This document shows, piece by piece, positions 51,432-60,576 of a DNA stretch of 64,000 bases. Below the pieces are notes generated by a model that was given only the letters and a program-made list of their open reading frames with translations, did no database searches and was not told where the DNA came from. Position 1 is the stretch's first letter. Every line of letters starts with the position of its first letter. Both the position numbers and the translations under genes were made by a program. Location of the stretch: assembly GCA_028282805.1 (NCBI GenBank), contig JANQHD010000033.1, positions 62,001 through 126,000 of the forward strand, in the 5' to 3' direction. The DNA is from Phycisphaeraceae bacterium (GTDB taxonomy: Bacteria > Planctomycetota > Phycisphaerae > Phycisphaerales > Zrk34).

Positions 51432-52658
51432 ATGTCGTGGTTTAACGTGACGCAGTCTGTTTTGGAACAATCGAATACGGCATCGTCGCAACCCGCGGAC
51501 GATCGCATCAAGGTGCTGCTGCTGATCACGAGCACGGCGGGCGGCGTGGGCCTGCTCACCGCGCACCTGGCGCGCGACATGTCGCGCACGGAGTTCGACG
51601 TCACCGTCGCCTTTGGACCGGGATACCCAGCCGACAAGCTGTTCGACGGGTTGGGCGTGCCGGTGGTGCACCTGAGCCTGTCGCGCCGGCTGTCGCCGCT
51701 GACCAACCTGCGCGGCATGATCCAACTGCACCGTTACCTGAAGCACAACCGGTTCGACGTCGTCTGCACGGCGTGCTCGATCGCCGGGTGCATCGGTCGG
51801 CTGGCGGCGTGGGCCAGGGGGGTGCCGCACCGGGTGTTCGCCATCCACCTGTTCGCTTCGCAACGCGACCAGGCCGCGGTGGTCCGCTCGGCTTACCGCT
51901 GGCTCGAGCGCGGCCTGGACCGGGTGACCACGCGGTACATCGCCGTGTCCGAGGCGATGAAACAGTTCGGGGCCGCCCATCGGATATTCGATCCCGACAA
52001 GGTCGAGGTGATCTACAACGGCATCGACATCCCCGAGCCCGTCACCGAAGACCCGCGTGCGATCCGCGAGGCGTTCGGCCTGCAACCCGATGCGCCCGTG
52101 ATCGGCACGCTCGCGCGTTTCGAGCCGCAGAAAGGTGTGGCTTACCTGTTGCGCGCCGCCGCGATCGCGCGCGAGCAAGTGCCCGACTTGCAGGTGCTGA
52201 TCGCCGGCGACGGCCCGCTCAAGAACGAGCTCGAAAACCTGGCGCAAGAACTTGGCGTCCGCGATCGCGTGCGCTTCGTCGGTTGGCGCGACGACATCTA
52301 CCGCGTGCTGGCCGCGATGGACGTGTTCTGCCTGCCGTCGTTGTGGGAAAGCTTCGGCCTGGTGCTGACCGAAGCGATGGCGATGGAGCGGCCGATCGTC
52401 GCCACCGACATCGACGGCGTGCGCGAAGTGGTGGTGAACGATCAAACGGGTGTCCTCGTGCCACCGCGTGACCCGCAGCGGTTCGCGCAAGCGGCCGTGT
52501 CGTTGCTGCAAGACAGGGCGCAGGCGCAGCGGATGGGCAGCGCCGGCCGGCGGCGCGTGGTGGAGCATTTTTCTTCCGCACGGATGGTTGAGCAGTACGA
52601 GGCGTTCTTCCGCCGGCTGGTTGGCCGGGAACACACCAGCGAAGTGACCGCGGCATGA
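51432..52658 (+). CDS. Glycosyltransferase family 4 protein
   Basis: 408 residues. TSTAGGVGLLTAHLARDMS is the N-terminal loop, GTLARFEPQKGVAYLLRAA starts the C-domain, and LWESFGLVLTEAMAMERPIVA is the donor site. This is the fifth glycosyltransferase and opens a second transcription block after an AT-rich gap (51262-51431). It overlaps the following methyltransferase by 4 bp. Confidence 0.9.
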   Translation: MSWFNVTQSVLEQSNTASSQPADDRIKVLLLITSTAGGVGLLTAHLARDMSRTEFDVTVAFGPGYPADKLFDGLGVPVVHLSLSRRLSPLTNLRGMIQLHRYLKHNRFDVVCTACSIAGCIGRLAAWARGVPHRVFAIHLFASQRDQAAVVRSAYRWLERGLDRVTTRYIAVSEAMKQFGAAHRIFDPDKVEVIYNGIDIPEPVTEDPRAIREAFGLQPDAPVIGTLARFEPQKGVAYLLRAAAIAREQVPDLQVLIAGDGPLKNELENLAQELGVRDRVRFVGWRDDIYRVLAAMDVFCLPSLWESFGLVLTEAMAMERPIVATDIDGVREVVVNDQTGVLVPPRDPQRFAQAAVSLLQDRAQAQRMGSAGRRRVVEHFSSARMVEQYEAFFRRLVGREHTSEVTAA

Positions 52659-53548
52659 GCATGCAAACGCAAGCGCCATCACGGTGTTCTTTGTGCCACG
52701 CCGATGGCCGGGCGAAGAAGCTGTACCGCGTCGAGGGTTTTGAGATCATGCGCTGCCCTCGGTGCGGGTTGGTCTTCATCGTCGACGACCAAGCCCCCGA
52801 CCAACTGGCGGACCTTTACTCGGGCGACTACTACGAGACCCGTCACACTTATTATTTTGAAAACGCCGTGGCGAACCCCGGGGCGGGCGTCGACAACGCC
52901 AACCTCGACGAGTTCCGCGACGCCCTGCGCATGCTGGGCGAGCTCAACGGCGGGCGTGGCCGGCTGCTCGACGTGGGCTGCGCGATCGGCATCTTCCTCG
53001 CGATCGCGCAAAACGCGGGCTGGCAGGTGGCCGGCGTCGACGTGTCGGAGTACGCCGTGCGGCGTGCGCGAGAGATGTTCAGCGTCGATGCGCGGCACGG
53101 CGCCCTCGACCAAGCCGGTTTCCCCGACGGGCACTTCGACGTGGTGACCATGTGGGACGTGATCGAACACGTGGAAGACCCCGTGGCCCTGCTCCGCGAC
53201 GCGGCGCGCGTGCTCAAGCCTGGCGGCTTGTTGCTGGTCAACACGCCCAACGAAGCGGCGCTGCTGAAGGTGTTGGCCCGCTGCTGTTACGCCGGCAGCT
53301 TCGGCTCCGTGCGTTACCCCGTGCGCAAGCTCTACCACCGCTACCACCGGGTTTACCTCACGGCCAGAACGCTCAACATGGCGCTCGAGCGAGCGGGTTT
53401 CGAGCCGGCCCGAACCATCCGGACCACCATACCGGTCGTCAAGGCGCGCGGTTCGCGCATAGAAAAAGCCGTTGTGCACCTGTTGTCGTATCTGGAACGA
53501 ATCCTCAAACGCGAATACCAGCTCACGGTGATCGCGCGTAAGGCATGA
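52655..53548 (+). CDS. Class I SAM-dependent methyltransferase with zinc-ribbon start
   Basis: 297 residues. Two CxxC pairs (CSLC and CPRC) near the N-terminus form a likely zinc ribbon. The SAM site is LLDVGCAIGIFLAIA followed by VAGVDVSEYAV. WDVIEHVEDPVALLRDAARV and LKPGGLLLVNTPN complete the Methyltransf_11/23 pattern. Such proteins in polysaccharide loci methylate sugars. Overlap with the preceding gene supports co-expression. Confidence 0.85.
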   Translation: MSMQTQAPSRCSLCHADGRAKKLYRVEGFEIMRCPRCGLVFIVDDQAPDQLADLYSGDYYETRHTYYFENAVANPGAGVDNANLDEFRDALRMLGELNGGRGRLLDVGCAIGIFLAIAQNAGWQVAGVDVSEYAVRRAREMFSVDARHGALDQAGFPDGHFDVVTMWDVIEHVEDPVALLRDAARVLKPGGLLLVNTPNEAALLKVLARCCYAGSFGSVRYPVRKLYHRYHRVYLTARTLNMALERAGFEPARTIRTTIPVVKARGSRIEKAVVHLLSYLERILKREYQLTVIARKA

Positions 53549-53567
53549 GCGAGGCTGTGCTGTCGAA

Positions 53568-54995
53568 GTGAATCAAGCCGTTGCCCAACCCGATAGCCGC
53601 GCATGGTTCAACACGCTGATCGGCGTGCTCGGGGGCGGCGCGACCGCGTTGGTCGTGTGTTTCGATTGGGTGTTCACCCGCTACCACCCGCTCAACGAGA
53701 TCGACGGCTTCGACGCGGGCACCCTCGTGTACCCGTGGACGCTAACGGCCGTCGCGCTCGTGGCGCTCGGCTTCGCGGCCTCGCGTGCGCACCGTGTGGT
53801 GTTCGCCCACCGTTACGCGGTCGCGGTGGTCGCGATCATCGCCGCGTGCGCGCTGACGGGGTTGAACATCGGCCCGATCGACCCGGTCGACCTCGTGTTG
53901 GTGCTGGCGTTCGGCTTCTGGGCAATCTCGTCGATGGTGGAGATGCGCCCGGTGCAAACGCCGCGCGTCGTGTTGCTGCTGCTGAGCGTGATCGCGCTCG
54001 CCTCGGTGGCTTCGATGATCAACGGCCGGTTCTCGACCATCCTTTCGCTGCACACGGTGTTCGGCAAATTGGTGATGCTGTTCGTGTTGACCAACTTCAT
54101 CGCATCGCACTGGCAGCAGCGGTTGGCCGTGCGGGCGTTCATCGCCGTCAGCGCGGCGACCGCGGTGCTGGCGATCGCGAGCGAGGTGGTCTACCTGTCG
54201 ACGGGCTACCCCATCACGTTCGACGACAACCCCGGCGGGCGGTTCAAGGACACGCCGCTCGGCGAGATGCTGCGTGCGTCGGTGTTCATGACGTCCAGCC
54301 AGACCATGGCGCACATGCTGATCCTCGCGATGTGCCTGGCGCTGTTCGAGCCGATGCGTCGGCGTACGCGCCTGGCCCTGCTGGCGGTGATGACGGCGGG
54401 CGTGCTGTGCACGTTCAGCTTCGGGGCGTACCTGGCCATGTTCATGATGTACGTGCTGTCGCTGTTCGTGCGCCGGCCTCAGAAGACGCCCAGTTACCTG
54501 GTGTTCGGCCTGCTGATCTTTGGCGCGCTGTACGTCAGCGGGCTGGGCGAGAAGCTGAAGACCGAGGTGTTCGAGCCGATCGGGCTGCGCAACGCGATGG
54601 AGCGGGTGGAGTACATGCGGATCGGCATGCACGCCGTGGAGCACCACCCGTACCTGGGTGTCGGGCTCGGCAACGGCAGCCGCGTCTTGCACACCCCGGT
54701 GCATAACGCGTACATTCAATCGGCCGTGGATATCGGGATCCCCGCCGCCGCCGCGCTGGTGCTGCTCATGGGCTACTTGGCGGTGCGGTGTGCGACGGCG
54801 ATGGGGCGGACGACCGACCCGGAGCGGCGGGCGCGTTGCAAGGGGCCGCTGTTGGGGATGATCGTGATGGGGATTCACTTCATGTCCGAGCCGTTCTACA
54901 ACAACATCGTCTCGTGGGTGTTCATGGGGGTGGTGGCCGCTTCCATCTGTGTCCTGGACCCACACAACAAGTGGATAGAAGCGAACGATGGGTAA
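53568..54995 (+). CDS. O-antigen ligase/polymerase-like membrane protein
   Basis: 475 residues with about twelve hydrophobic helices, starting at GTG 53568. A large periplasmic loop sits before the last helices and carries HHPYLGVGLGNG and HNAYIQSAVDIGIPAA, matching the Wzy_C/WaaL pattern (a conserved His-Asn before the final membrane helices). It would join or polymerise repeat units at the outer leaflet. The stop overlaps the Wzz-like start by 8 bp. Confidence 0.85.
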   Translation: MNQAVAQPDSRAWFNTLIGVLGGGATALVVCFDWVFTRYHPLNEIDGFDAGTLVYPWTLTAVALVALGFAASRAHRVVFAHRYAVAVVAIIAACALTGLNIGPIDPVDLVLVLAFGFWAISSMVEMRPVQTPRVVLLLLSVIALASVASMINGRFSTILSLHTVFGKLVMLFVLTNFIASHWQQRLAVRAFIAVSAATAVLAIASEVVYLSTGYPITFDDNPGGRFKDTPLGEMLRASVFMTSSQTMAHMLILAMCLALFEPMRRRTRLALLAVMTAGVLCTFSFGAYLAMFMMYVLSLFVRRPQKTPSYLVFGLLIFGALYVSGLGEKLKTEVFEPIGLRNAMERVEYMRIGMHAVEHHPYLGVGLGNGSRVLHTPVHNAYIQSAVDIGIPAAAALVLLMGYLAVRCATAMGRTTDPERRARCKGPLLGMIVMGIHFMSEPFYNNIVSWVFMGVVAASICVLDPHNKWIEANDG

Positions 54996-56421
54996 GCAAG
55001 ACGACCAGAGCAGGGCGTACGACCGCTACACGATCGCCGACTATTGGTTGGTGATCTACCGCAAGCGTTGGGTGATCTTGTTGATCGTCGTGGTGGCCGC
55101 GGTGGTCAGTGGGGTGGTCAGCAAGCGGCTCGACCCGCTGTACGAGGCGCGGATGGTGTTCTTCGTGCCGCAGGACGTGGCCGACCCGCGCGGCGAAGCG
55201 GTGGGCGGGCGCGTCAGGCCCCGCGTGCCGTCCGGCGTGCGGGAGCACGGCCAGGCGTACGCGGCGATCCTCGAGGGCGAGCTGTTCATGGACGCCATCC
55301 ACGAACGCCACCCCGACAAGCCGCGCGGCCGGTTCCCCGTCGATGTCGACATCGTCGTCAGCCGGCAGGGCCTGATCCAGGTCTACGTCCGCGACAAGAA
55401 CCCCCAACTCGCGGCCGACATCGCCAACGAATACCTCGACTACTACAACGAGTATTACGCGGTGTTGACCCAGGTCGACCTGGAGAGCTCGCTGCAGCGG
55501 CTCATGGAACGCCGCGAGAAGTACACCGCCGAGATCCGAACGCAATTCGCGCAGCAGGCGCGCCTGCGCGAAGAGAACCGTATCGCTTCGCTGGACAACA
55601 AGACGCAGGAAATGGAACGCGCCTACGCCCGGCTCCAGGATTCGTTGGAGCAGGCGTCGATCGGTCACTCGGAGACCGGCAAGCGCATCGCAGAGCTTGA
55701 GGACCGGCTAGCGCTGGAACAGCAGGCGTACGTCGCGGGCAAGGTCGTGCTCTCCGACCCGCTGATCGCGTCGCTGCGCACCACGCTCGCCGAGATCGAG
55801 GTCGACATCGCCGGCAGCAAGGCGGAGCTCAAGGAAAACCACCCCGCACTGGTTGCGCTCGAGAAACGCCGCGCCAGCGCCAAGGAGAACCTCGAGAAGG
55901 AGATCCACCGCATCGTCTACGGCCAGGCCAAGCTCGAGGATTCGCTCTACGAGCAGCTCCGCATCGAGCTGGTGCGGCTCTACGTCGATCAGCAGGCGCT
56001 CGACGCGCGCATGACCGGTCTGCAGGAAACGCTCAAGGCCCACGACAAGAAGATGCGGTCCATCCCGAGCGTCGAGGTCGAGCTCCAGGCGATCCAGGAG
56101 AACATCCGCCAGTTCCGTTCGCTGATCGACAGCATCGAGAACGCCCGCGACCAGCTGATCACGCAGTGGTTGCAGATGAAGCACACGGGCATCCCCGTGA
56201 CGCGCGCCTCGGCGCCGAACCGGCCGGTGTTCCCGATCCTGACCTTGAACGTGCTGGTCGCGGCGTTGGCGGGCCTGGTCGTCGGCATCCTCTACGCGTT
56301 CTTCCTGGACTACCTCGTCGCGTCCAGGCGGATGCGGCGTTTGCGGGGGCTGGAGCGGCAGGAGTGGGCAAAAGCACTGATGGAGAGGTCCGATGTCGCC
56401 GATGAAAACGGGGAAGGATGA
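54988..56421 (+). CDS. Wzz-like chain-length/co-polymerase protein
   Basis: 477 residues. It has an N-terminal membrane helix (WVILLIVVVAAVVSGVV), a long periplasmic coiled-coil region (about residues 150-390, Glu/Leu/Lys-rich) and a C-terminal helix (LNVLVAALAGLVVGILYAF) preceded by the Pro-rich NRPVFPILT element. The cytoplasmic tail is short and has no tyrosine kinase. It determines polymer length with the polymerase before it. Confidence 0.88.
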   Translation: MGKQDDQSRAYDRYTIADYWLVIYRKRWVILLIVVVAAVVSGVVSKRLDPLYEARMVFFVPQDVADPRGEAVGGRVRPRVPSGVREHGQAYAAILEGELFMDAIHERHPDKPRGRFPVDVDIVVSRQGLIQVYVRDKNPQLAADIANEYLDYYNEYYAVLTQVDLESSLQRLMERREKYTAEIRTQFAQQARLREENRIASLDNKTQEMERAYARLQDSLEQASIGHSETGKRIAELEDRLALEQQAYVAGKVVLSDPLIASLRTTLAEIEVDIAGSKAELKENHPALVALEKRRASAKENLEKEIHRIVYGQAKLEDSLYEQLRIELVRLYVDQQALDARMTGLQETLKAHDKKMRSIPSVEVELQAIQENIRQFRSLIDSIENARDQLITQWLQMKHTGIPVTRASAPNRPVFPILTLNVLVAALAGLVVGILYAFFLDYLVASRRMRRLRGLERQEWAKALMERSDVADENGEG

Positions 56422-56425
56422 CCAG

Positions 56426-56665
56426 ATGGAACAAAACCCCGACACGCCGCGTTACCGCCTTCAGGCCGAGATCACGCTCCGCGCGATCGACCAGTACGAA
56501 CGCCGGTTGGTCGATAGCGGCGCGATGCCCGATCCTTATCGGATGCTGCCGCGTCGGCTTCAGGCCGTCGCCGAGTACCTCGGTGGCGCCGTGATGGCGG
56601 TGTTCATCGGTGTCGCGGTGGTGCTGGCGAACTTCGTCGTCCTGAACATGATCATCCATATATAA
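56426..56665 (+). CDS. Small membrane protein, function unknown
   Basis: 79 residues from the ATG at 56426 behind GGGGAAGG. The N-terminal half is polar (RLQAEITLRAIDQYERRL). One hydrophobic helix (YLGGAVMAVFIGVAVVLANFVVLNMI) ends the protein. No family is recognised. It follows the Wzz gene at once and is probably part of the polysaccharide machinery. An upstream ATG at 56393 would overlap the Wzz gene. Confidence 0.6.
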   Translation: MEQNPDTPRYRLQAEITLRAIDQYERRLVDSGAMPDPYRMLPRRLQAVAEYLGGAVMAVFIGVAVVLANFVVLNMIIHI

Positions 56666-56721
56666 GCACACGATCGCCGGCGTGGTGTGACAGGCCGGCT
56701 TGCAAGCAACGGATCAACTTC

Positions 56722-57003
56722 ATGCCACAGACCGCCGAGCAACACGAAGTCTCCCCCGAGGTCAGCGACTGGTTGCGTTCGTGCCAGGACCGCGTCGTGC
56801 AACGCCTCGAAGCGCACGGGCAACGCGAGGGCAAGTTGTATTACGTCGACCGCTGGCTCACGCCAAACGAGGTGCGCAGCGCGCACCGCCGGTTGGGGCT
56901 CAAACGCTGGCTGATCCTCGTGGAGCTGTGTTTCGTGTTCGCTTTGATCCTCGGCAGCGCGTGGCTGCTCAACCAGATCCTCATCGCCCTCGCCGGCGCG
57001 TAA
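56722..57003 (+). CDS. Small single-helix membrane protein, function unknown
   Basis: 93 residues. A soluble charged N-terminus (SDWLRSCQDRVVQRLEAHGQ) is followed by one C-terminal helix (WLILVELCFVFALILGSAWLL). Similar in plan, though not obviously in sequence, to the preceding small protein. Ends 14 bp from the convergent PP-loop gene. No ribosome site stands out. Confidence 0.55.
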   Translation: MPQTAEQHEVSPEVSDWLRSCQDRVVQRLEAHGQREGKLYYVDRWLTPNEVRSAHRRLGLKRWLILVELCFVFALILGSAWLLNQILIALAGA

Positions 57004-57017
57004 ACCGGCGCCCGGGC

Positions 57018-58301
57018 TTACTTGGTGGGCATGCCGACCAGGCGTTTGAGCCGGCGTTTGACGCGGCCGCGGAAGTGGCGGCCGTGGATCCGGTTCAGGT
57101 ACGCGTGGTGCTCTTTAAGCTTGCGGTCCACCACGTCCGCGAGGTCGGCCCGGCCCATCTGCCGCAGCGGTCCGGCCATCTCATGCCAGTAGTACACGTT
57201 CGCCCAGCCGATCCGGTGGGTGTAGATGTTGATCAGCTCCTCGCGGTTGTCGGGCTTGACCGGCGGCGGCACGGAGATGATCGCCTCGAGCATCTCGGGC
57301 GTGACGTCGTCGTGGGGGTAGGTCGGGCTGTCCTGGAGCTTGCCGTGCATGACCAGCGCCGTCATCGTCCGCAGGCACTTCTCGCAAGAGCCGCAGTTCA
57401 ACCGCTCGGCCGAGCGGAACGGGTCGTAGCACGAACGCAGGCCCGCCAACGCCTCTTCCCATTGCGCGACGATGCCGACCTTCTCGAACCGGCTGAAGCG
57501 GACGCCCTCGTGGCGGACCTCCAACGAGCAGCTGCTGTAGTTCGGGTCCAGCAGCGGGTGCGAGCCGAGCGGCTCGAGGTCGTTGGCGCACGAACCGGTC
57601 GCGATGAAGATGGTCGACAGGCGGCGTGTGAACAGGTGGGCGATCGACGCCAACGCCGCGCCGTAGAACATGCGGTAGAACAGGTCGTCCCGGTCGTCGA
57701 CGTGGCGCAGGTTCGTCCACACCGGTAGCAGCGTCACGCCCTGGTCTCCCGCGAGCTTCGTCAGGTAGTCGATCGCGGTCCGGCTGTTGTCGCGGTTGTG
57801 GTTTTCATCCTTGTAACCGCCGACGTCGAAGCCGTGGATGAACAGCCCCGTCTTGATGCGCTGCGGGTGGTCGGGCGGGTAGTCCAGGTGGTTCGTTCGC
57901 AGCATCGACAGCGCATCGATGCCGCCGGACAGCAGCGAACCGGTGTGTGTGTCGGGGCGAGGGGTGCCCGCTTCGAAGCCCTCGGTCGCCTCGATCTCGA
58001 CCGGCTTGTAGCCGTCGTTCCGGTACCAGTCGCACATGATCTGCTGTGCCAACTGCAAGCCGTTACGCAGCCGTGGGCAGACCTTGCCCTCGACGAGCAC
58101 ACGCCGCTCGCGGTTGTACATCGCCGGTGCGAACGTCGCGAGCATGAAAGCGTTTGCGCTGGGCTCAAAGTCTTGTTCGAACTGCGCGGGCGTGTCGAAG
58201 TGGGCCTCGCACGCCTCGCGGCCACAGTCTTCCCACGCCACGCGCATCGACACCCGCGCCGTGTCGCCGTCGATGCGCTTACCAAGGTTTTCGATCCGCA
58301 T
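57018..58301 (-). CDS. PP-loop ATP-pyrophosphatase-like protein with CxxCxxC-type cysteines
   Basis: 427 residues. LLSGGIDALSML (Ser125 region) is the SGGxD phosphate-binding loop of the PP-loop superfamily, which adenylates a substrate carbonyl. A late NCGSCEKCLRTM cluster resembles the zinc-binding cysteines of QueC-type enzymes. The rest is unlike QueC and longer. GAGGAG precedes the ATG at 58301. It lies between polysaccharide genes and an FkbM methyltransferase; I infer amidation or another activation reaction on a sugar or small ligand, without proof. Confidence 0.55.
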   Translation of the reverse strand: MRIENLGKRIDGDTARVSMRVAWEDCGREACEAHFDTPAQFEQDFEPSANAFMLATFAPAMYNRERRVLVEGKVCPRLRNGLQLAQQIMCDWYRNDGYKPVEIEATEGFEAGTPRPDTHTGSLLSGGIDALSMLRTNHLDYPPDHPQRIKTGLFIHGFDVGGYKDENHNRDNSRTAIDYLTKLAGDQGVTLLPVWTNLRHVDDRDDLFYRMFYGAALASIAHLFTRRLSTIFIATGSCANDLEPLGSHPLLDPNYSSCSLEVRHEGVRFSRFEKVGIVAQWEEALAGLRSCYDPFRSAERLNCGSCEKCLRTMTALVMHGKLQDSPTYPHDDVTPEMLEAIISVPPPVKPDNREELINIYTHRIGWANVYYWHEMAGPLRQMGRADLADVVDRKLKEHHAYLNRIHGRHFRGRVKRRLKRLVGMPTK

Positions 58302-58473
58302 GATTCCCAGCTCCTCGCAGGGGCCGCACCGCGATCGAACCGAATGGATGATCGCCCCCACCGGGCCTCGCCGTCGATCAACAGCCGTCAGATATGCACC
58401 ACATCCACCCAACCCGACTTACAGACATTATAACACCGCGGCGCGTACACCGGGCGCTTAAACCGTGCCGAAA

Positions 58474-59403
58474 TCAGCCGCGCCGGGCGTACAGGTAACC
58501 CGACTGCGCGTGCTCGACCACGGTGTCGATCGTGGTAAAGCCCAGCGACTCGACCACGCGACGCACCCCGTCGACGTCACGCACCGGCGCGTGCCGCGGG
58601 TGCACGTGGTACTCCATGACCAGGTGGTTGACGTTATGCCAGGCTTCGGCGTCTTCAAACAGAGGCCATTCCGCGAACTCGCAGTCCAGCTTGACCAGGT
58701 CGGCCTTGCCGCCGAGGCGTTCGAGCGCTTGGCGAAAGGTGACTTGGTTCACGTCGCCGTGCTCGTCGCGCTGGGTGAGGGTCTGCCCGCTGGAGGGGCC
58801 GAAATGCCTTAGCGACACCCTGCCCTCCACCGCGCCCAGCGCTTCGATGTGGTGCGTGGCGCCCACCTGCGCCGCGTGGTGCTTCAACGGGGCTTCGAGC
58901 TGCCGGTTCGGCTCGTACGCGTGGATCACCGCATCGGGGAACGCGTCGCGCGCCGCCAGCGTGAACAGGCCGATGTGCGCCCCCACGTCGAGCACGCTTC
59001 GGATCGGCCGGCCCCGCAGCCGATCGAGCCGGTAGCGGTCGTCGAGCAGGATTTCGTAGAAGATCCATTGGATGTCGTCGTCGCCGGCCGGCCATCGCAG
59101 GTTCACGCTTCGGCCTGCAATATCGATCGCATCGGGCAGCGTAAACGATGCGGCCCGACGGAAGTCAAAACCGTACCGCCGCGCGCGTACGCGTCGCCTC
59201 ATCAGTTGAAGCCATCGTTGCAAGGGCATGACTCGGCCAATGTAGCCATCCCGGTTAGGGCGGACAATGAAATCCTGCTGGACCTTTCCGGCAACCGGGG
59301 GGAGTTCGCACGCCCATCGGTCGGGTTGGCGCTGCAGGCCTTGGTATTCCATCAAGGCCCACCAGCCGTATTTTTTGGCAAACGCCATGGGGGCTAAGGT
59401 CAT
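58474..59403 (-). CDS. FkbM-family methyltransferase
   Basis: 309 residues. The SAM fold appears as IRSVLDVGAHIGLFTLAARD, then VIHAYEPNRQLEAPLKHH, then DLVKLDCEFAEWPLF, the FkbM pattern with LKxDxExxE-like spacing. The N-terminal 100 residues are Arg-rich and unique. The family O-methylates sugars and natural products, and it may serve either the polysaccharide or the peptide. Starts at 59403 or 59388 are both possible. It is divergent from the desaturase gene. Confidence 0.82.
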   Translation of the reverse strand: MTLAPMAFAKKYGWWALMEYQGLQRQPDRWACELPPVAGKVQQDFIVRPNRDGYIGRVMPLQRWLQLMRRRVRARRYGFDFRRAASFTLPDAIDIAGRSVNLRWPAGDDDIQWIFYEILLDDRYRLDRLRGRPIRSVLDVGAHIGLFTLAARDAFPDAVIHAYEPNRQLEAPLKHHAAQVGATHHIEALGAVEGRVSLRHFGPSSGQTLTQRDEHGDVNQVTFRQALERLGGKADLVKLDCEFAEWPLFEDAEAWHNVNHLVMEYHVHPRHAPVRDVDGVRRVVESLGFTTIDTVVEHAQSGYLYARRG

Positions 59404-59456
59404 AAGCAATTTAAAAACGGTACTTTATGTGCCGAGACAGAAATAGCCCCATTAAT

Positions 59457-59474
59457 AACGTTCAAAACGTTCAA
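59457..59474. repeat. Tandem 9-bp repeat in the divergent promoter region
   Basis: AACGTTCAA occurs twice in a row (59457-59465 and 59466-59474), each copy containing the palindrome AACGTT. It lies between the FkbM gene and the lipid operon in an AT-rich stretch, so it may be a regulator site. Confidence 0.4.
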
Positions 59475-59580
59475 TTCTCTGGACTTCCCGCAAACCCGTC
59501 CCTATGAATGGCCATCGCGTCGTCAGCGGTGTGCTTCGGGCTTCCGCTCACCTGCTTGTGACTTAACCGTGAGGTCGAAT

Positions 59581-60576
59581 ATGAAACGCATCAGGGAATC
59601 GGTCGTTCAGGCGTTGCGTCGTTCGGCGGACAGCGCCTACGAGGCCGAGCGGATCGACCTGCGTGGGCCACGCCGACCGGATTGGTTGCGGGTGATGCCT
59701 TTCGGTGTCATGCACTTGGGTTGCCTGGGGGTGATCTGGGTGGGGTGGAGCCCGGTGGCGTTGGCTGTGGCGCTGGGGTTGTACGTGGCGCGCATGTTCT
59801 TCGTGACCGCGTTCTACCACCGTTACTTCTCGCACCGCGCGTTCAAGACCACGCGGTTGTTTCAGGCCGTCATGGCGCTGCTCGGTTTGACGGCGTTGCA
59901 GCGCGGCCCGCTGTGGTGGGCGGCCCACCACCGCCACCATCACCAGCACAGCGACACCGAGGAAGACGAGCACTCGCCGGCCCACCTCGGTTTCTGGTGG
60001 TCGCATATGGGCTGGTTCACCGCAGAACGCAACTTCCCCACGCGGTACCAGCGCGTGCGCGACTTTGCACGGTACCCCGAGCTGCGCTTCATGGATCGGT
60101 TCGACACGCTGTTTTATCTCGTGTTTGCGCTGGGTGTTTTCGGCCTGGGCGTCGCGTTGGCGCGGGTCGTGCCGTCGTGGCAGACCAACGGGGCGCAGCT
60201 GCTCGTGTGGGGCTTCTTTGTTTCAACCGTGGCGGTGTACCACGCGACCTACACCATCAACTCGTTGGCGCACCGGTTCGGCAAGCAACGCTTCGACACC
60301 GGCGACCACAGCCGAAACAACGCCTGGCTGTCGCTGCTCACGCTCGGCGAAGGCTGGCACAACAACCACCACCACTACCCCGTCAGTGCGCGGCAGGGCT
60401 TTTACTGGTGGGAAGTCGACATCAGCTACTACGGGCTGCTCCTGCTCAAGCGGTTGGGCTTGATCTGGGCGCTGAACCCGGTGCCCGAGAAGCAGCTCAC
60501 CCGCAAACGCCTGGCCCCAGTGCGCACCGAAGCCGGCGTTAGCCCGCCACCACGCCCCACCGAGCTCAACCCATGA
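59581..60576 (+). CDS. Membrane acyl-CoA/acyl-lipid desaturase
   Basis: 331 residues. Three His boxes bind the di-iron centre: HRYFSH, HHRHHHQH and HNNHHH. Four hydrophobic segments flank them as in delta-9 desaturases. It introduces a double bond in a fatty acyl chain, the substrate the cyclopropane synthase further down the operon needs. An in-frame GTG at 59569 is an alternative start. Overlaps the next ATG by 4 bp. Confidence 0.9.
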   Translation: MKRIRESVVQALRRSADSAYEAERIDLRGPRRPDWLRVMPFGVMHLGCLGVIWVGWSPVALAVALGLYVARMFFVTAFYHRYFSHRAFKTTRLFQAVMALLGLTALQRGPLWWAAHHRHHHQHSDTEEDEHSPAHLGFWWSHMGWFTAERNFPTRYQRVRDFARYPELRFMDRFDTLFYLVFALGVFGLGVALARVVPSWQTNGAQLLVWGFFVSTVAVYHATYTINSLAHRFGKQRFDTGDHSRNNAWLSLLTLGEGWHNNHHHYPVSARQGFYWWEVDISYYGLLLLKRLGLIWALNPVPEKQLTRKRLAPVRTEAGVSPPPRPTELNP

